DNA from: JAFLCA01 sp041907145
GTDB lineage: Bacteria; Bdellovibrionota_C; UBA2361; JAFLCA01
Length of the DNA: 64,000 bases
Assembly: GCA_041907145.1 (NCBI GenBank)
Contig: JAYRHW010000189.1
Span: 5,797-69,796 of the forward strand
Direction of reading: 5' to 3'
A model generated the notes under the pieces. The model made no database searches, was not told where the DNA came from, and saw nothing but the letters and a program-made list of their open reading frames with translations. Below, in pieces: positions 41,602 through 51,223 of the stretch. How positions within the stretch are numbered: the first letter of the stretch is position 1; every line of letters begins with the position of its first letter. The position numbers and the translations under genes were made by a program.

Positions 41602-44600
41602 CTACCTCCTCGCTGCTCTAGACTTCGGTTTGGGGGTCGGCGCGACCTTCTTCTTGGATCCAGTACTCGAACTTCCGGACGAAGAATTGGGACGAACGCG
41701 GACCGCAAAGTGCAACCCACCGAGATCGGATTCCTTCTTGTCAAGATCCTCGGTCCATCCCACGTACGATACCGGCACCGAGGTTACTTCCAAGCGCCCG
41801 GTGGCTGATTCGCCAGAGAGCTCGATGCGGCAATAGTCGTCAGGGAGGATGCCGTTCCAGCGGAAGTTGCTATCAATACCGAAGGAGTAGCGGCCCATGG
41901 TCGCGCAGTTGGCGATGATCTTTATATCGAAAGTCTTCAGTTGGCTCTTCTCGCTGGCCGACAGTTTACGTCCATTTTGGCTGCTCTTGAGTTCTCCGCC
42001 CATAAGGAAGGCCATCGGGGTCGGGGTAGCGCTCGGAATCGGACTCGGAGTCCAGGTCGGCGTGGCGGTTGGGGTATCGGTAGGATCCGGAGTTTCGCCA
42101 GGTTTTGGAGTCGCTGTCGAGGTCGGAGTTGCCGAAGGCGTCGCCGTTGCAGTTGGCTGCACGCACTGAGTTAAGCCTGATGCCTTGGTGTCATGGAGGC
42201 TGCCGAAGGCGTAAATGCGTACCGTATTGGCACTATTGAAGTCGCGCGGAGTCTCAAAGGTAGTATCGCTATTTGCCGCAGCCACGAAGCTGCCACGGAA
42301 GTTAGTGGCGTACATATCCCAATCGACCTGCACATTTGAATTGTTCGAATTACGGACGCGCCACATGAGCTTGGAACTTGGATCGTCGGAACATAGGGAC
42401 GTCAAGCGCAAGAGGGCCGGCGAGGTCGGAGTCGCAGTCGGAGTTACTGTAGGTGTCCTTGTCGGAGTAGCAGTAGCCGTCGCAGTCGGAGTTCTGGTCG
42501 GAGTCGCCGAATTAGTAGCCGTTGGCGTACTCGTCGGAGTAAAGGTTGGTGACGGAGTTCTTGTCGGGGTCGCAGTGTTCGTCGGCATCGGCGTGCTCGT
42601 TGCCGTCGGAGAATTGGTTGCTGTCGGCGTACTTGTCGGGGCTACCGTCGGAGTAACGCAAGGACCCTCGTAGTCATACGGATGCTTGTCGAGGTGCTGC
42701 TCATGAGCTTTGCCCTTCGACATGCTCATCGTTTGCGTGGATTCCGGATTACCGGGCGCTACGTGACAGAAGACTATCTCCCCGTCGTTCGTAGGTGTAG
42801 CGCTGGCGGTGGCTGTTACGGTCGGGGTGGTCGTAACCACCGGCGTCTTGGTCGGAGATGGTGTTACGGTAGGAGTTGCCGTATTTGTAGCCGTTGGGGT
42901 TCTCGTAGCCGTAGCAGTCGAAGTCGCCGTCGGAGTAATAGTCGCCGTCGCCGTGAATGTTGCTGTCGGCAAGGGCGTAGCAGTACTAGTAGCTGTCGGG
43001 GTTATCGTCGAAGTCGGAGTTCTCGTCGGAGTGGCAGTTACCGTAGCCGTATTTGTTGGGGTGGCGGTCCTCGTTGCCGTCGGAGTTACCGTTGAAGTCG
43101 ACGTCACGGTCGGAGTTGGCGTCGCAGTACGAGTCGGCGTCGCAGTCGGGGTGTTCGTTGCTGTCGGAGTTGATGTCGGTGTTGGACCAACCTGAGCACT
43201 GGAACGGAAATTGAGATAGTAGAGGTCGCGTGCCGCAGTTCCAGTGTATTGGTCCGGCGTCATGGACGAATCCTGGTATTCAGCCGTAACGATGTACTCC
43301 GAGCCCTCCGGAACCGTGATGGAGTAGATACCCTGCTCGTTCGTTTCAGTGCTGCGGGTCCGCTCGTCATAATTGAGAGTTATCTTGGCGCCTGGAATTT
43401 GATAGCCCCAGAAATCGAGCACCGTTCCGGATAACACGAAGCTGCGCACGTTTATTTCGCGGAAATCTATGTCGGGAGTGTCGCAGCGAATGTTCGGGAT
43501 GGAAACCGCAGCCGGATCAAAATAGCGATCATTATACTCAACTGACACCCAGTTATTTGCAATGGCAGGTGAAGTAAACTGATAGTGCCCCTGCTCATCC
43601 GTGTAGGTAACAACATCATGATTGTTGAGGATTGCCGCTTGTGAAATCGGCTGACCAGACTGATCGATCACTCGCCCGCTGACGACGTAGGAGTCCTGGA
43701 CCGGGCAAATGGAACCCCGGGTCGGCAGCCGTGTTGATGGCACCGGCAAAACAGCGCGGAAATTGACTCCGGCGTATGCGCGCATCACGTCGACGAACGA
43801 AATTTGCAGCGGATCAAAAACCATATTGCCCGAAGCGACTCGTAGCGAATAGCTGCCGCCTTCATTAACGCTGAGGACGTATTCTCCGCGGGAATTCGTG
43901 GTGCCAACATTTACTTCGTTAAGATAGACGGCAGCGCCGGGCTGAGGAAAGCCATCAGGGTTATAGACAACGCCGCTAATGCCCTGCTTCGGGGTTCCAG
44001 ACTGTCCAGCTCGCGCGATGAATTCACCGCTCGAGGCACTACTCGTGGCGCAAAAGCGGAAAGGTGTGGTGCTCACGTGATCAAGGGTGTAGCCAGACAG
44101 AGCACCGATCACGGGAACATAGTCATCTCGCTTGCCGCTGTTGTCGTCATTACAGAAAGTCTGCTGCTCGGCCGGAAAGTAAATCTTTCCGCTTTGATCC
44201 GTGATTTGCGATAGAGTCGGACCATCTTCGTACAAATCCGGTACGGTAATGCGAGCACCGCTCATGGGATCCGAGTTAGCGTCTAAGACCTGCCAAGCGA
44301 CTGCGTTCTGCTTCACTCCGTTAGTGACGGCATGAAATAGGATCTTGGTAGTGGGGCCTGTAGGTGTAAGCGCGATGCGCGGGGGCGAGAACTGAAAGTT
44401 TCCCTTCGGGACAAGATTGATAATGGTGTTCGGGGCGACGCCAAGCTGTGCGGTGGTAATCCTGAGATTTCCGCTGCCGTCAGTACTGCGGGCGGACTTC
44501 GTCAGCGCAGCCACTCCGGAATCTCCCAGGAACTCAACTCCCGCCACGCCCGCTCCCGTCGAACTCTCGACCCGGATTTGATAGGTAACCGACGAGCCGA

Positions 44601-45318
44601 CTGACTGCGGTGCGACCGGTGCGCATGCGGCAGTAACATATCCGTTCACGACATTAGCGTTAGGACATACTTGATTGGCTGGAGTCGAGCGCGATGTGAA
44701 GATGCAATCTTGATTGCTCGGACTAACTGCAAATGCAGTTACATAGTTGTTATCAAGATCGGCATCGCGATCGTTACAGACTGTCGCAAGACGAGGGACG
44801 GAGAAGAAAACAGCACCGTCCCGGTCGGTCACTCGTTGCGAAGGACCAAGCGCGTTCGGGCTAGTCACTGGAATGCCTTCCAATCCCCGACCAGTCGAAT
44901 TCGCGACCACCCAGCGCACTACCGACGATTGATTTCCGCTAAGCACTCTGACGTCGCAGTTGAATTGCGGACAATTTTCGCGACTTACGCGGAGTTCAGG
45001 GGGATCGAATGAGACATTTCTGGAAGGATGATAGTAGGTCACCGTGGGGGTGGCCGAATCGAGATTCTCCGTGATAATTGACACCAGACCTGAACTGGAG
45101 CTGAACATAGCGGGCTGGCGGCTCACACCGTAGTTACCGGTTACCGATATCCCGTCGAGCGGAAGGTCGGCATCTGAGTAAAAGCGGATTTTAAAGGTAT
45201 CAGCGTGCGCAGGCTTTATGACGAGCAGCACAGCAACCGTAGCCAGCAAAAATGCACTGACGAACCGCGCAAGACGCAGGAGCTGACCGAGTGATGTACC
45301 GTGGGACTGTGACTGCAC
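41602..45318 (-). CDS. Large exported protein with Ig-like repeats and Thr/Pro-rich stalks
   Basis: 1238 residues from GTG 45318 with a signal peptide (LLATVAVLLVIKPAHAD). Several carboxypeptidase-regulatory-like beta-sandwich units (for example GISGVVYNPDGFPQPGAAVYL and VVSGRVIDQSGQPISQAAI) fill the first ~700 residues. Then Thr/Pro stalks (TPTATPT and variants) alternate with small domains: a Cys-His unit with FCHVAPGNPES (the CHxPPGNP family of calcium or metal-like modules) and a Cys-containing domain (LTSLCSDDPSSKL). It ends in a basic Lys/Pro/Ser tail. The stalks are encoded by imperfect DNA repeats. Its partner is the downstream protease. A cell-surface adhesin-like role is inference only. 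Confidence 0.8.
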   Translation of the reverse strand: MQSQSHGTSLGQLLRLARFVSAFLLATVAVLLVIKPAHADTFKIRFYSDADLPLDGISVTGNYGVSRQPAMFSSSSGLVSIITENLDSATPTVTYYHPSRNVSFDPPELRVSRENCPQFNCDVRVLSGNQSSVVRWVVANSTGRGLEGIPVTSPNALGPSQRVTDRDGAVFFSVPRLATVCNDRDADLDNNYVTAFAVSPSNQDCIFTSRSTPANQVCPNANVVNGYVTAACAPVAPQSVGSSVTYQIRVESSTGAGVAGVEFLGDSGVAALTKSARSTDGSGNLRITTAQLGVAPNTIINLVPKGNFQFSPPRIALTPTGPTTKILFHAVTNGVKQNAVAWQVLDANSDPMSGARITVPDLYEDGPTLSQITDQSGKIYFPAEQQTFCNDDNSGKRDDYVPVIGALSGYTLDHVSTTPFRFCATSSASSGEFIARAGQSGTPKQGISGVVYNPDGFPQPGAAVYLNEVNVGTTNSRGEYVLSVNEGGSYSLRVASGNMVFDPLQISFVDVMRAYAGVNFRAVLPVPSTRLPTRGSICPVQDSYVVSGRVIDQSGQPISQAAILNNHDVVTYTDEQGHYQFTSPAIANNWVSVEYNDRYFDPAAVSIPNIRCDTPDIDFREINVRSFVLSGTVLDFWGYQIPGAKITLNYDERTRSTETNEQGIYSITVPEGSEYIVTAEYQDSSMTPDQYTGTAARDLYYLNFRSSAQVGPTPTSTPTATNTPTATPTRTATPTPTVTSTSTVTPTATRTATPTNTATVTATPTRTPTSTITPTATSTATPLPTATFTATATITPTATSTATATRTPTATNTATPTVTPSPTKTPVVTTTPTVTATASATPTNDGEIVFCHVAPGNPESTQTMSMSKGKAHEQHLDKHPYDYEGPCVTPTVAPTSTPTATNSPTATSTPMPTNTATPTRTPSPTFTPTSTPTATNSATPTRTPTATATATPTRTPTVTPTATPTSPALLRLTSLCSDDPSSKLMWRVRNSNNSNVQVDWDMYATNFRGSFVAAANSDTTFETPRDFNSANTVRIYAFGSLHDTKASGLTQCVQPTATATPSATPTSTATPKPGETPDPTDTPTATPTWTPSPIPSATPTPMAFLMGGELKSSQNGRKLSASEKSQLKTFDIKIIANCATMGRYSFGIDSNFRWNGILPDDYCRIELSGESATGRLEVTSVPVSYVGWTEDLDKKESDLGGLHFAVRVRPNSSSGSSSTGSKKKVAPTPKPKSRAARR
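42015..43190 (-). repeat. Imperfect DNA repeats coding Thr/Pro stalks
   Basis: Three blocks (about 42015-42170, 42425-42660 and 42800-43190) consist of degenerate short repeats whose minus-strand translation is TPTA, TPTR and TPTS type. The plus strand reads as VGVAVGV in frames without biological meaning. Such arrays are prone to slippage and may vary between strains or assemblies. Confidence 0.8.
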
Positions 45319-45568
45319 GCTGCTTTGTTCAAACTGCCGGGAGGCCTATTCCTCTCCGGTCACCCCAAGCCTTTCGTGCAATTTGCGCAAACCGTTGAGG
45401 TTCTGCGCCAGAAAATCTTGCCCCTTCAATAAGTTACGAAACTCCCCTACGCACTCCACCTAGGGCCGTACTACCAGTGCGATTGCCTCGGCTATATTGG
45501 CGTATATCCCTTAGTCCCGGCGCAGCCACATTGGGGAGAAGAATCGGACTGGACCCGCCTGATTACGA

Positions 45569-48256
45569 CTAAGACCGAGGAGGCCCGCCTGTGGTGGCCT
45601 GATAGAGAGTATGGTGCAGGATTTCAAAGAGGCCCTTGGAGATATGAGGCGTCGAAATCAGTCGAGAAAGCGCTTGCTCCATGGCGGAGCGGCGAACGGG
45701 GTCCAATCGCATGAACCAGTGGAACGACTTTGCCAACCCGGCCGCCACATTCGGATTGAATGCATCGACCTGCAAAATACGATCAGCGAAGAACGTGTAC
45801 CCCTCACCCGATAATCGATGAAACTGCGGTAAATTGCCCGCAAACGTTCCATACAGGGAGCTTATCTTATTGGGATTCTTGGAATCGATGGCGGGGTTGC
45901 GTTCAAGCAACTTCACCACCTCAATCGCATCACCCGTGGGCACGGCCACTTGTGCATTTACCCACATGTCCATCACCACGGAATCCGCTCGCCACCGGTC
46001 ATAGAAATGGGACAACGCCTGCCCTCTCTCCGGCCCGTCACCAAGAGCCAGGCACCTCAGTGCGGCGTAGGAGTCGGTCATATTATCCGCCGATCTGTAT
46101 TGTTCAAATGCAGCCGCCACTGCCTCCGACTTCTCCTCGGAGACCAAATACCCCAAACAGACGTTCTTCAAAGACCTCCACCCCATTGAGTTCGAGTCCC
46201 GGCGATATATCCCGCCTAATCTCTTGCTTATGTCGCGATAGCTCCCCCAGAAGACTTCACGATTTCTACTCGTCAATGTCTGCAGGAAAAATCGTCGGGC
46301 AGCGAAGGCCGCGTCAAAGTCCGGGGTTTCAAGACTCATACACAATGAAAGCAAGCTCGGCATCATCAGGGCTTGAGCCCTCAATGCCGCATCAAATTTC
46401 TCATCCACCAACAGTCGCGCGAGAGCCTCGGAAACAGTAGTCGACACCTGAGGATCTCTTCCCTGCTTTATCGCGCTGTAAGCTTGCTGCAAACATCGAA
46501 GCCCCAGCCGCTGCCCGGCCTCATACCGATTGAAAGGATCACTGTCATGCGCAAGCAGAAACGCTAAGTCATCATCGCTGTAATCAAATTCAATCTTTAC
46601 CGGAGCAGAAAAATTACGCAGCAGCGATGGAACCGGCCTCTCCTTCAAACCCCTACACTCGACCGCAGCAGATTCGGCCCGCAGGTCGACATAGCTGCCT
46701 CGCTCGCTGAACTTTAGCCCTGGCACGGCATCAAGTTTTACATCCCGCCCCGCTGCATCGAGCAGTCCAATCCGTATCGGAATGACAAACGGCTTCACCT
46801 GCGCCTGGCCCTGTATCAACGGAGAAGACTGAGAAAATTCCAGCCGATACCTGCCTGAAGCCGCGTCGAAAACTTCCCGAACCTTAACCACCGGAGTCCC
46901 AGCTTGAGAATACCAGAGTGCAAACTGCGAAAGGTCCTCTCCGCTCACGTCCTGCATGACCTGCAAGAAATCCTCGGTGCGTACAGCTTGTCCGTCAAAG
47001 CGGCGCAAATACTCTCGCACGGCCCGATTGAAGACGCCTTCGCCGAGCAGTGTTTTCAACATTCCGATGACTTCGGCTCCCTTGCGATATACCGTCGAGG
47101 TATAGAAATTGTCGATTTCGATATACGATTCGGGGCGAATCGGATGCGCATTGGGGCCCGCGTCCTCGAGAAATTGGCGCTCCCGCACAATTCGCACGTT
47201 CTTAATGCGCTCCACCGCGGCCGAATTCATGTCAGCCGAGAAATCCTGCTCACGGAGCACCGTAAGTCCTTCCTTGAGCGTAAGTTGAAACCAATTTCGC
47301 AGCGTAACCCTGTTGCCCGTATAGTTATGGAAATACTCGTGGGCGATGACCGCTTCGATTTCAATATAGTCCTCATCACGAGCCGAGCTGGGGTCGGCCA
47401 AGACATACATGGCGTTAAAAATGTTCAACCCCTTGTTCTCCATGGCGCCGGCATTGAAGTCATCGACAACAACAACGACATAAGTATCTAGGTCATACTC
47501 CAGTCCATAAACATCCTCGTCCCAGCGCATGGCTTTCTGCAGGGACTCCATGGCAAATCTGCAGCGCTCTTCATTGCCATGGCTGCAGTAAATCTGAAGC
47601 AGGATGGATCTCCCACTCTTGGTCACAAAACGATCTTCGATGACGCCCAAATCTCCAGCTACCAACGCAAACAAATAGCAAGGTTTTAGGAAGGGATCCT
47701 TGAACGTTGCTTCGTGCCTGCCGCCGGCCAGCACTCGCTGCGAGGTCTTGTTTCCGTTGCACAAAAGCACCGGATACTGTTTCTTGTCCGCCTCGATGGT
47801 AACCTCATAGGCCGTCATCACGTCCGGACGATCAGGGAAGTAGGTCAAACATCGAAACCCCTCGGCCTCCATTTGGGTGCAAAGGATCCCCTTTGACTCG
47901 TAGAGGCCCAATCCCGATTTATTGTCTCGCGGCTTAATCGCCGTGACTATCGAGAGTTCTGCAGACTCGCCGATGTCCGGAATACTCAGCGATTCACGGC
48001 TCAGCACAAATTCTGTCTCGCGAAGCAGCCTGCCATTAACCGCGATGCTTCGAAGTTCGAGATTGCGGCCGTCGAGGCGCAGAGCTTCCCCGGACATTGC
48101 TGTGCCTCGCTTCAAGCTTAATGTCGAAGTTACGACCGTCTCTGCGGCTCGAATATCGACCTGCAGACGGATCGCCGGCACGAGATAGGCCGGTGGACGA
48201 TAGTCACTCAGCAGTACTTGTTTTGGGGATTCCTGGTCCGAACTCATCGCAATCAT
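45569..48256 (-). CDS. pepN: Aminopeptidase N (M1 family)
   Basis: Zinc aminopeptidase removing N-terminal residues from peptides, cytoplasmic. 895 residues from ATG 48256 (48247 is an alternative), matching the length of E. coli PepN. Motifs: substrate-binding GAMENKGLN, zinc site HEYFHNYTGNR with the third-ligand Glu in LKEGLTV, and the C-terminal helical domain. The open frame continues to 48811 in the coding part of the neighbouring gene, but those codons form a shadow sequence. No ribosome site is obvious. It is the last gene of the polysaccharide operon, 20 bases after the UPF0104 gene, and unlike the others is not linked to surface sugars. Confidence 0.93.
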   Translation of the reverse strand: MIAMSSDQESPKQVLLSDYRPPAYLVPAIRLQVDIRAAETVVTSTLSLKRGTAMSGEALRLDGRNLELRSIAVNGRLLRETEFVLSRESLSIPDIGESAELSIVTAIKPRDNKSGLGLYESKGILCTQMEAEGFRCLTYFPDRPDVMTAYEVTIEADKKQYPVLLCNGNKTSQRVLAGGRHEATFKDPFLKPCYLFALVAGDLGVIEDRFVTKSGRSILLQIYCSHGNEERCRFAMESLQKAMRWDEDVYGLEYDLDTYVVVVVDDFNAGAMENKGLNIFNAMYVLADPSSARDEDYIEIEAVIAHEYFHNYTGNRVTLRNWFQLTLKEGLTVLREQDFSADMNSAAVERIKNVRIVRERQFLEDAGPNAHPIRPESYIEIDNFYTSTVYRKGAEVIGMLKTLLGEGVFNRAVREYLRRFDGQAVRTEDFLQVMQDVSGEDLSQFALWYSQAGTPVVKVREVFDAASGRYRLEFSQSSPLIQGQAQVKPFVIPIRIGLLDAAGRDVKLDAVPGLKFSERGSYVDLRAESAAVECRGLKERPVPSLLRNFSAPVKIEFDYSDDDLAFLLAHDSDPFNRYEAGQRLGLRCLQQAYSAIKQGRDPQVSTTVSEALARLLVDEKFDAALRAQALMMPSLLSLCMSLETPDFDAAFAARRFFLQTLTSRNREVFWGSYRDISKRLGGIYRRDSNSMGWRSLKNVCLGYLVSEEKSEAVAAAFEQYRSADNMTDSYAALRCLALGDGPERGQALSHFYDRWRADSVVMDMWVNAQVAVPTGDAIEVVKLLERNPAIDSKNPNKISSLYGTFAGNLPQFHRLSGEGYTFFADRILQVDAFNPNVAAGLAKSFHWFMRLDPVRRSAMEQALSRLISTPHISKGLFEILHHTLYQATTGGPPRS

Positions 48257-48276
48257 GAATTGTATCGCTGTCTGGG

Positions 48277-49197
48277 CTATTTCGGATTTTCGCCTTTCAT
48301 GCGCAGCCACACAAGGCCGCCGAGCACGGCAAGAACGTAGGACTTGGCTCGCAATACTACGGCCACCCCAAGAGCTTGGGCCGGAGTTGCACCGATTCCA
48401 TGCAAGAAGAAGTAGAACGCCCCCTCCTGAATACCCAGCCCATTCGGCGTAGCAGGAATCGACCCCACCAGTAAAATGATCGGCAGGACCACGAACAAAT
48501 CCCAAACAGGAGGATGTTCCCACCCCACTGCCTGGGCAGCAACTACGGTATTTACCACGGTGAGAGAGTGATAGAGAAAGGACAGTATCAGCGTTGTTCC
48601 CAAGAGACGAACATTCCCTCGCGCTAGCCGAAACCCGGATTGAACTTTGTGCATGCCCACGAGCACGGGCCGCAAAATGGCAAAACGCTCGAGAAGATGG
48701 GCCGGACGATCTGCCAAGGCAAGTACGGTGATAATGCCCAGACCCACGCCGACCAAGGCGATAGCAATACGTATCTCCACCGTCACATTGTCCACAAACC
48801 ACATGAAGCACAAAGCCAAGAGCACCATGGCCAAGAGGCCGGTGTAACGTTCAAGAATAGTCGCGGCCAGCGCCTCGTGTTGCCCAACTTTCTTGCCGAT
48901 GTACCAACTGCGGACGATGTCTCCCCCGACATAGGACGGCATAAGCAAGTTCACGAAATAGCCGACCAGATATAAACCAAAGAGACGCACGAGCGAGACC
49001 GGCGCCTTGAGAAACTCGATGAACAACTTCCACTTCAGCGCACTAACATAAATAAGGGCGATAGATAGCAAGGCCAGGCGCCCGATATCCCGCATCGAAA
49101 GGTCCTCAAGCGCGACAAGCAGCTCCTGGGGACTGACTAGATAGACAAGCCCAACCAAGATCGCCAGCGCAAATAACGTGCGAAGAACCTTCTTCAC
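48277..49197 (-). CDS. UPF0104/AglD-type multipass membrane protein
   Basis: 306 residues with about eight transmembrane helices, including YLVGYFVNLLMPSYVGGDIVR, the family signature segment, and GSIPATPNGLGIQEGAFYFF. Members (LPG synthase TM family, AglD) are flippase-like or synthase membrane domains acting on lipid-linked substrates; the exact reaction varies. The ATGA overlap with the GT39-type gene and membership in the polysaccharide operon suggest a role with lipid-linked sugar or lipid handling. Confidence 0.8.
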   Translation of the reverse strand: MKKVLRTLFALAILVGLVYLVSPQELLVALEDLSMRDIGRLALLSIALIYVSALKWKLFIEFLKAPVSLVRLFGLYLVGYFVNLLMPSYVGGDIVRSWYIGKKVGQHEALAATILERYTGLLAMVLLALCFMWFVDNVTVEIRIAIALVGVGLGIITVLALADRPAHLLERFAILRPVLVGMHKVQSGFRLARGNVRLLGTTLILSFLYHSLTVVNTVVAAQAVGWEHPPVWDLFVVLPIILLVGSIPATPNGLGIQEGAFYFFLHGIGATPAQALGVAVVLRAKSYVLAVLGGLVWLRMKGENPK

Positions 49198-51221
49198 TTG
49201 AGCACCTCAACCTCTGCTATCGACCAGTCGAAAATCGGCTGCGTTCCCATTTGTCTCAAAATGATGCGCTGAATATCCGCCGATGCGAAGGTGAACAGCA
49301 TGGACGTCGCATCGTCCCGAGCGTAGCGGACCGCTTCCCAGTCGTCGGGATCAAGGAGTACGCGCTTGTTCCCGTTCCGCAGCACGAGATCTATCCCTAA
49401 GTCCCGCGGCTGATCATGCACCCAAGTGCCCAGCTCATACCGGACGCCGCGAATCGTCTCGCCAGCAGCGATATCGATACGATACTCCATGCCAGGACGC
49501 TGTGGAGCCGCCGAACCCCAGCGAGTGCCTGGATTACCGTCCACCCCGAGCAGGACGGCGGTCTGTCCATCTGTCGCTGACGGGGTAAGCAACTTGCTCT
49601 CGAGGGGAACAAGAGACAACTCGCTGGGATGCAGGTCATAGAGCACTTCATAATTGGAAACCAATACGGATTGGTACCGCAGGCCCTCTAGGTCGAAGGC
49701 CCGTCTCACGACTCTAGCCTGCGATGGAACCAATACTAACGGTAAATAGCTCTTGCCTCGAATTCCCGCATCGCGCTCATAGTCGCGAATGCGAACGTCC
49801 TTGGGCTCATGAAAAATCGCGAATCGCACTCGCTCCTTTGTCTCGAACGCCAGCCGATACCCGATCCAATAGTTAGTTCGCACAAAATCGATTCCAGCCT
49901 TCTCGAGAAAGCCAATCAACTCACGGTGATCTTTGGAAACCCTTTCCCCTTCATAAATGAATGGCTCTCCCGGCAGGGCCCTGCCGCCCAAGTACCAAGA
50001 CGAGACATTCAATAGCAGAACTCCGCAAGTCAAAGCCCCAGCTAGAATTCGACTACGCAAGGCGAGCAACGAGATTGCACAGGCACTAAGCACGAAAATA
50101 GAGACATAAGCCGGCAGCAAGTACCGCGGAGACTGTACGAGCGAGCCAAAGGAGCTGGTGACAAATACTGCGACGATAGTCATGAGCAAGAGCATGAAGA
50201 GCTCTACCGGATCACGGCGGCTAATCTGAAAGGCACACAAGGCCTTGAGCCCAAATCGCCGCTTCCATAACAAATACACGAGAAGAAGGCCGTACAGTCC
50301 AAACGCGGCCTGGGAAGCTCCGGGGAAAACATCTTCCTTGTGCCACTGACGCCGTGCTCCGAGGAGCATCGGCAAAGAGGTGCTCAGTAATCCCTCCGTA
50401 TGCTCGGAAACTGCAGAAACATCCGAGGCTTTGACAATCTCGAACGAAACAAAATGATGTCGAAGATTATAGATCCAAAACGGTGCGCCGCCGATGAGAA
50501 ATGCAACTGCTGCTGCCAGAGAATGGCGAAGCAAAGACTTGAACAAATCCGGGAGCGAATGTCTGTTCGCTGAGTACAACGATGTCGCTATACAAAAGGC
50601 AGAAGGCAAAATGAAATACAGAATTTGATTGTTTACCCACCAGCCGAGGCCCAAAAACGCGGCGATCGCGGCAGTTTGCAACTCCGTGGGTCGCGAGGTG
50701 CGGAGCCAGCGCAGCAGGAGTACGATCGAGAAGCCGCCGATACACAGGATTTCCATGTACCCTCCGCGCGCCATCGAGCTCCACAGCACCAGAAGCTGGG
50801 GAGGCAAAGCTGCAAACAAAGCTGCCAGCCTTGCAACGCCTCTGCTGCCCAGCTCCAGACCTATCTGATAGAGCAGCACGACAAACAGCAACGAACACAC
50901 AAGCGGGACGACCTTAAGCGCCACCGAGGAAATTCCCACGACGGCAAATAGGCCTGCCGCGAAGAAGGCTTCAAGGCTGCCCATGTAGTGCTGCCCGTAA
51001 TAGAAAATCGGGAAATCCCTGCCTTCGAGAATATGCTTGGCCATGAGGCCGACGATGGCCTCATCGGAGTCTATAACGAAGCGGTTAGCGAATAGGAAAT
51101 CCAGCCGCAGCAGCAGTCCTGCCAGCAGAATCAGCGTCAGAAATATTCGATCATGCTTTAGCAAGAAATTCGGTAGCACAACGAGAGCTGCTTCAGAGGA
51201 TGATTTGCTGCCTGACGGCAT
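49194..51221 (-). CDS. GT39/ArnT-like membrane glycosyltransferase
   Basis: 675 residues. N-terminal multipass domain with the first loop containing DSDEAIVGLMAKHILEG (the acidic DxDE motif of GT39/ArnT/PMT) and YYGQHYMG. The helices run to ~430. The C-terminal ~220 residues are soluble and likely periplasmic, with a beta-sandwich feel at the end (YRIDIAAGETIRGVRYELGT, ITRFDWSIAEVEV-type), perhaps discoidin-like. It would use a polyprenyl-phosphate sugar to modify envelope glycan. It overlaps the UPF0104 gene by ATGA and follows a GT4 gene by two bases. Confidence 0.82.
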   Translation of the reverse strand: MPSGSKSSSEAALVVLPNFLLKHDRIFLTLILLAGLLLRLDFLFANRFVIDSDEAIVGLMAKHILEGRDFPIFYYGQHYMGSLEAFFAAGLFAVVGISSVALKVVPLVCSLLFVVLLYQIGLELGSRGVARLAALFAALPPQLLVLWSSMARGGYMEILCIGGFSIVLLLRWLRTSRPTELQTAAIAAFLGLGWWVNNQILYFILPSAFCIATSLYSANRHSLPDLFKSLLRHSLAAAVAFLIGGAPFWIYNLRHHFVSFEIVKASDVSAVSEHTEGLLSTSLPMLLGARRQWHKEDVFPGASQAAFGLYGLLLVYLLWKRRFGLKALCAFQISRRDPVELFMLLLMTIVAVFVTSSFGSLVQSPRYLLPAYVSIFVLSACAISLLALRSRILAGALTCGVLLLNVSSWYLGGRALPGEPFIYEGERVSKDHRELIGFLEKAGIDFVRTNYWIGYRLAFETKERVRFAIFHEPKDVRIRDYERDAGIRGKSYLPLVLVPSQARVVRRAFDLEGLRYQSVLVSNYEVLYDLHPSELSLVPLESKLLTPSATDGQTAVLLGVDGNPGTRWGSAAPQRPGMEYRIDIAAGETIRGVRYELGTWVHDQPRDLGIDLVLRNGNKRVLLDPDDWEAVRYARDDATSMLFTFASADIQRIILRQMGTQPIFDWSIAEVEVLK

Positions 51222-51223
51222 CG

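Noticed and set aside
42015..43190. CRISPR array or satellite
   Set aside because: The short repeats are coding, in frame with a protein of Thr/Pro repeats, and have no regular spacers.
42215..43195. Several plus-strand frames reading VGVAVGV-type repeats
   Set aside because: They are antisense to the Thr/Pro stalk codons of the large exported protein and arise only from its repeat composition.
45319..45568. Possible small gene between the Thr/Pro-repeat protein and pepN
   Set aside because: No frame with a ribosome site or sensible composition was found in this gap.
48257..48811. N-terminal extension of the aminopeptidase frame
   Set aside because: It lies inside the UPF0104 gene in another frame, and its residues are Cys/Arg/Ser-rich without family match; PepN proper starts at 48256 or 48247.
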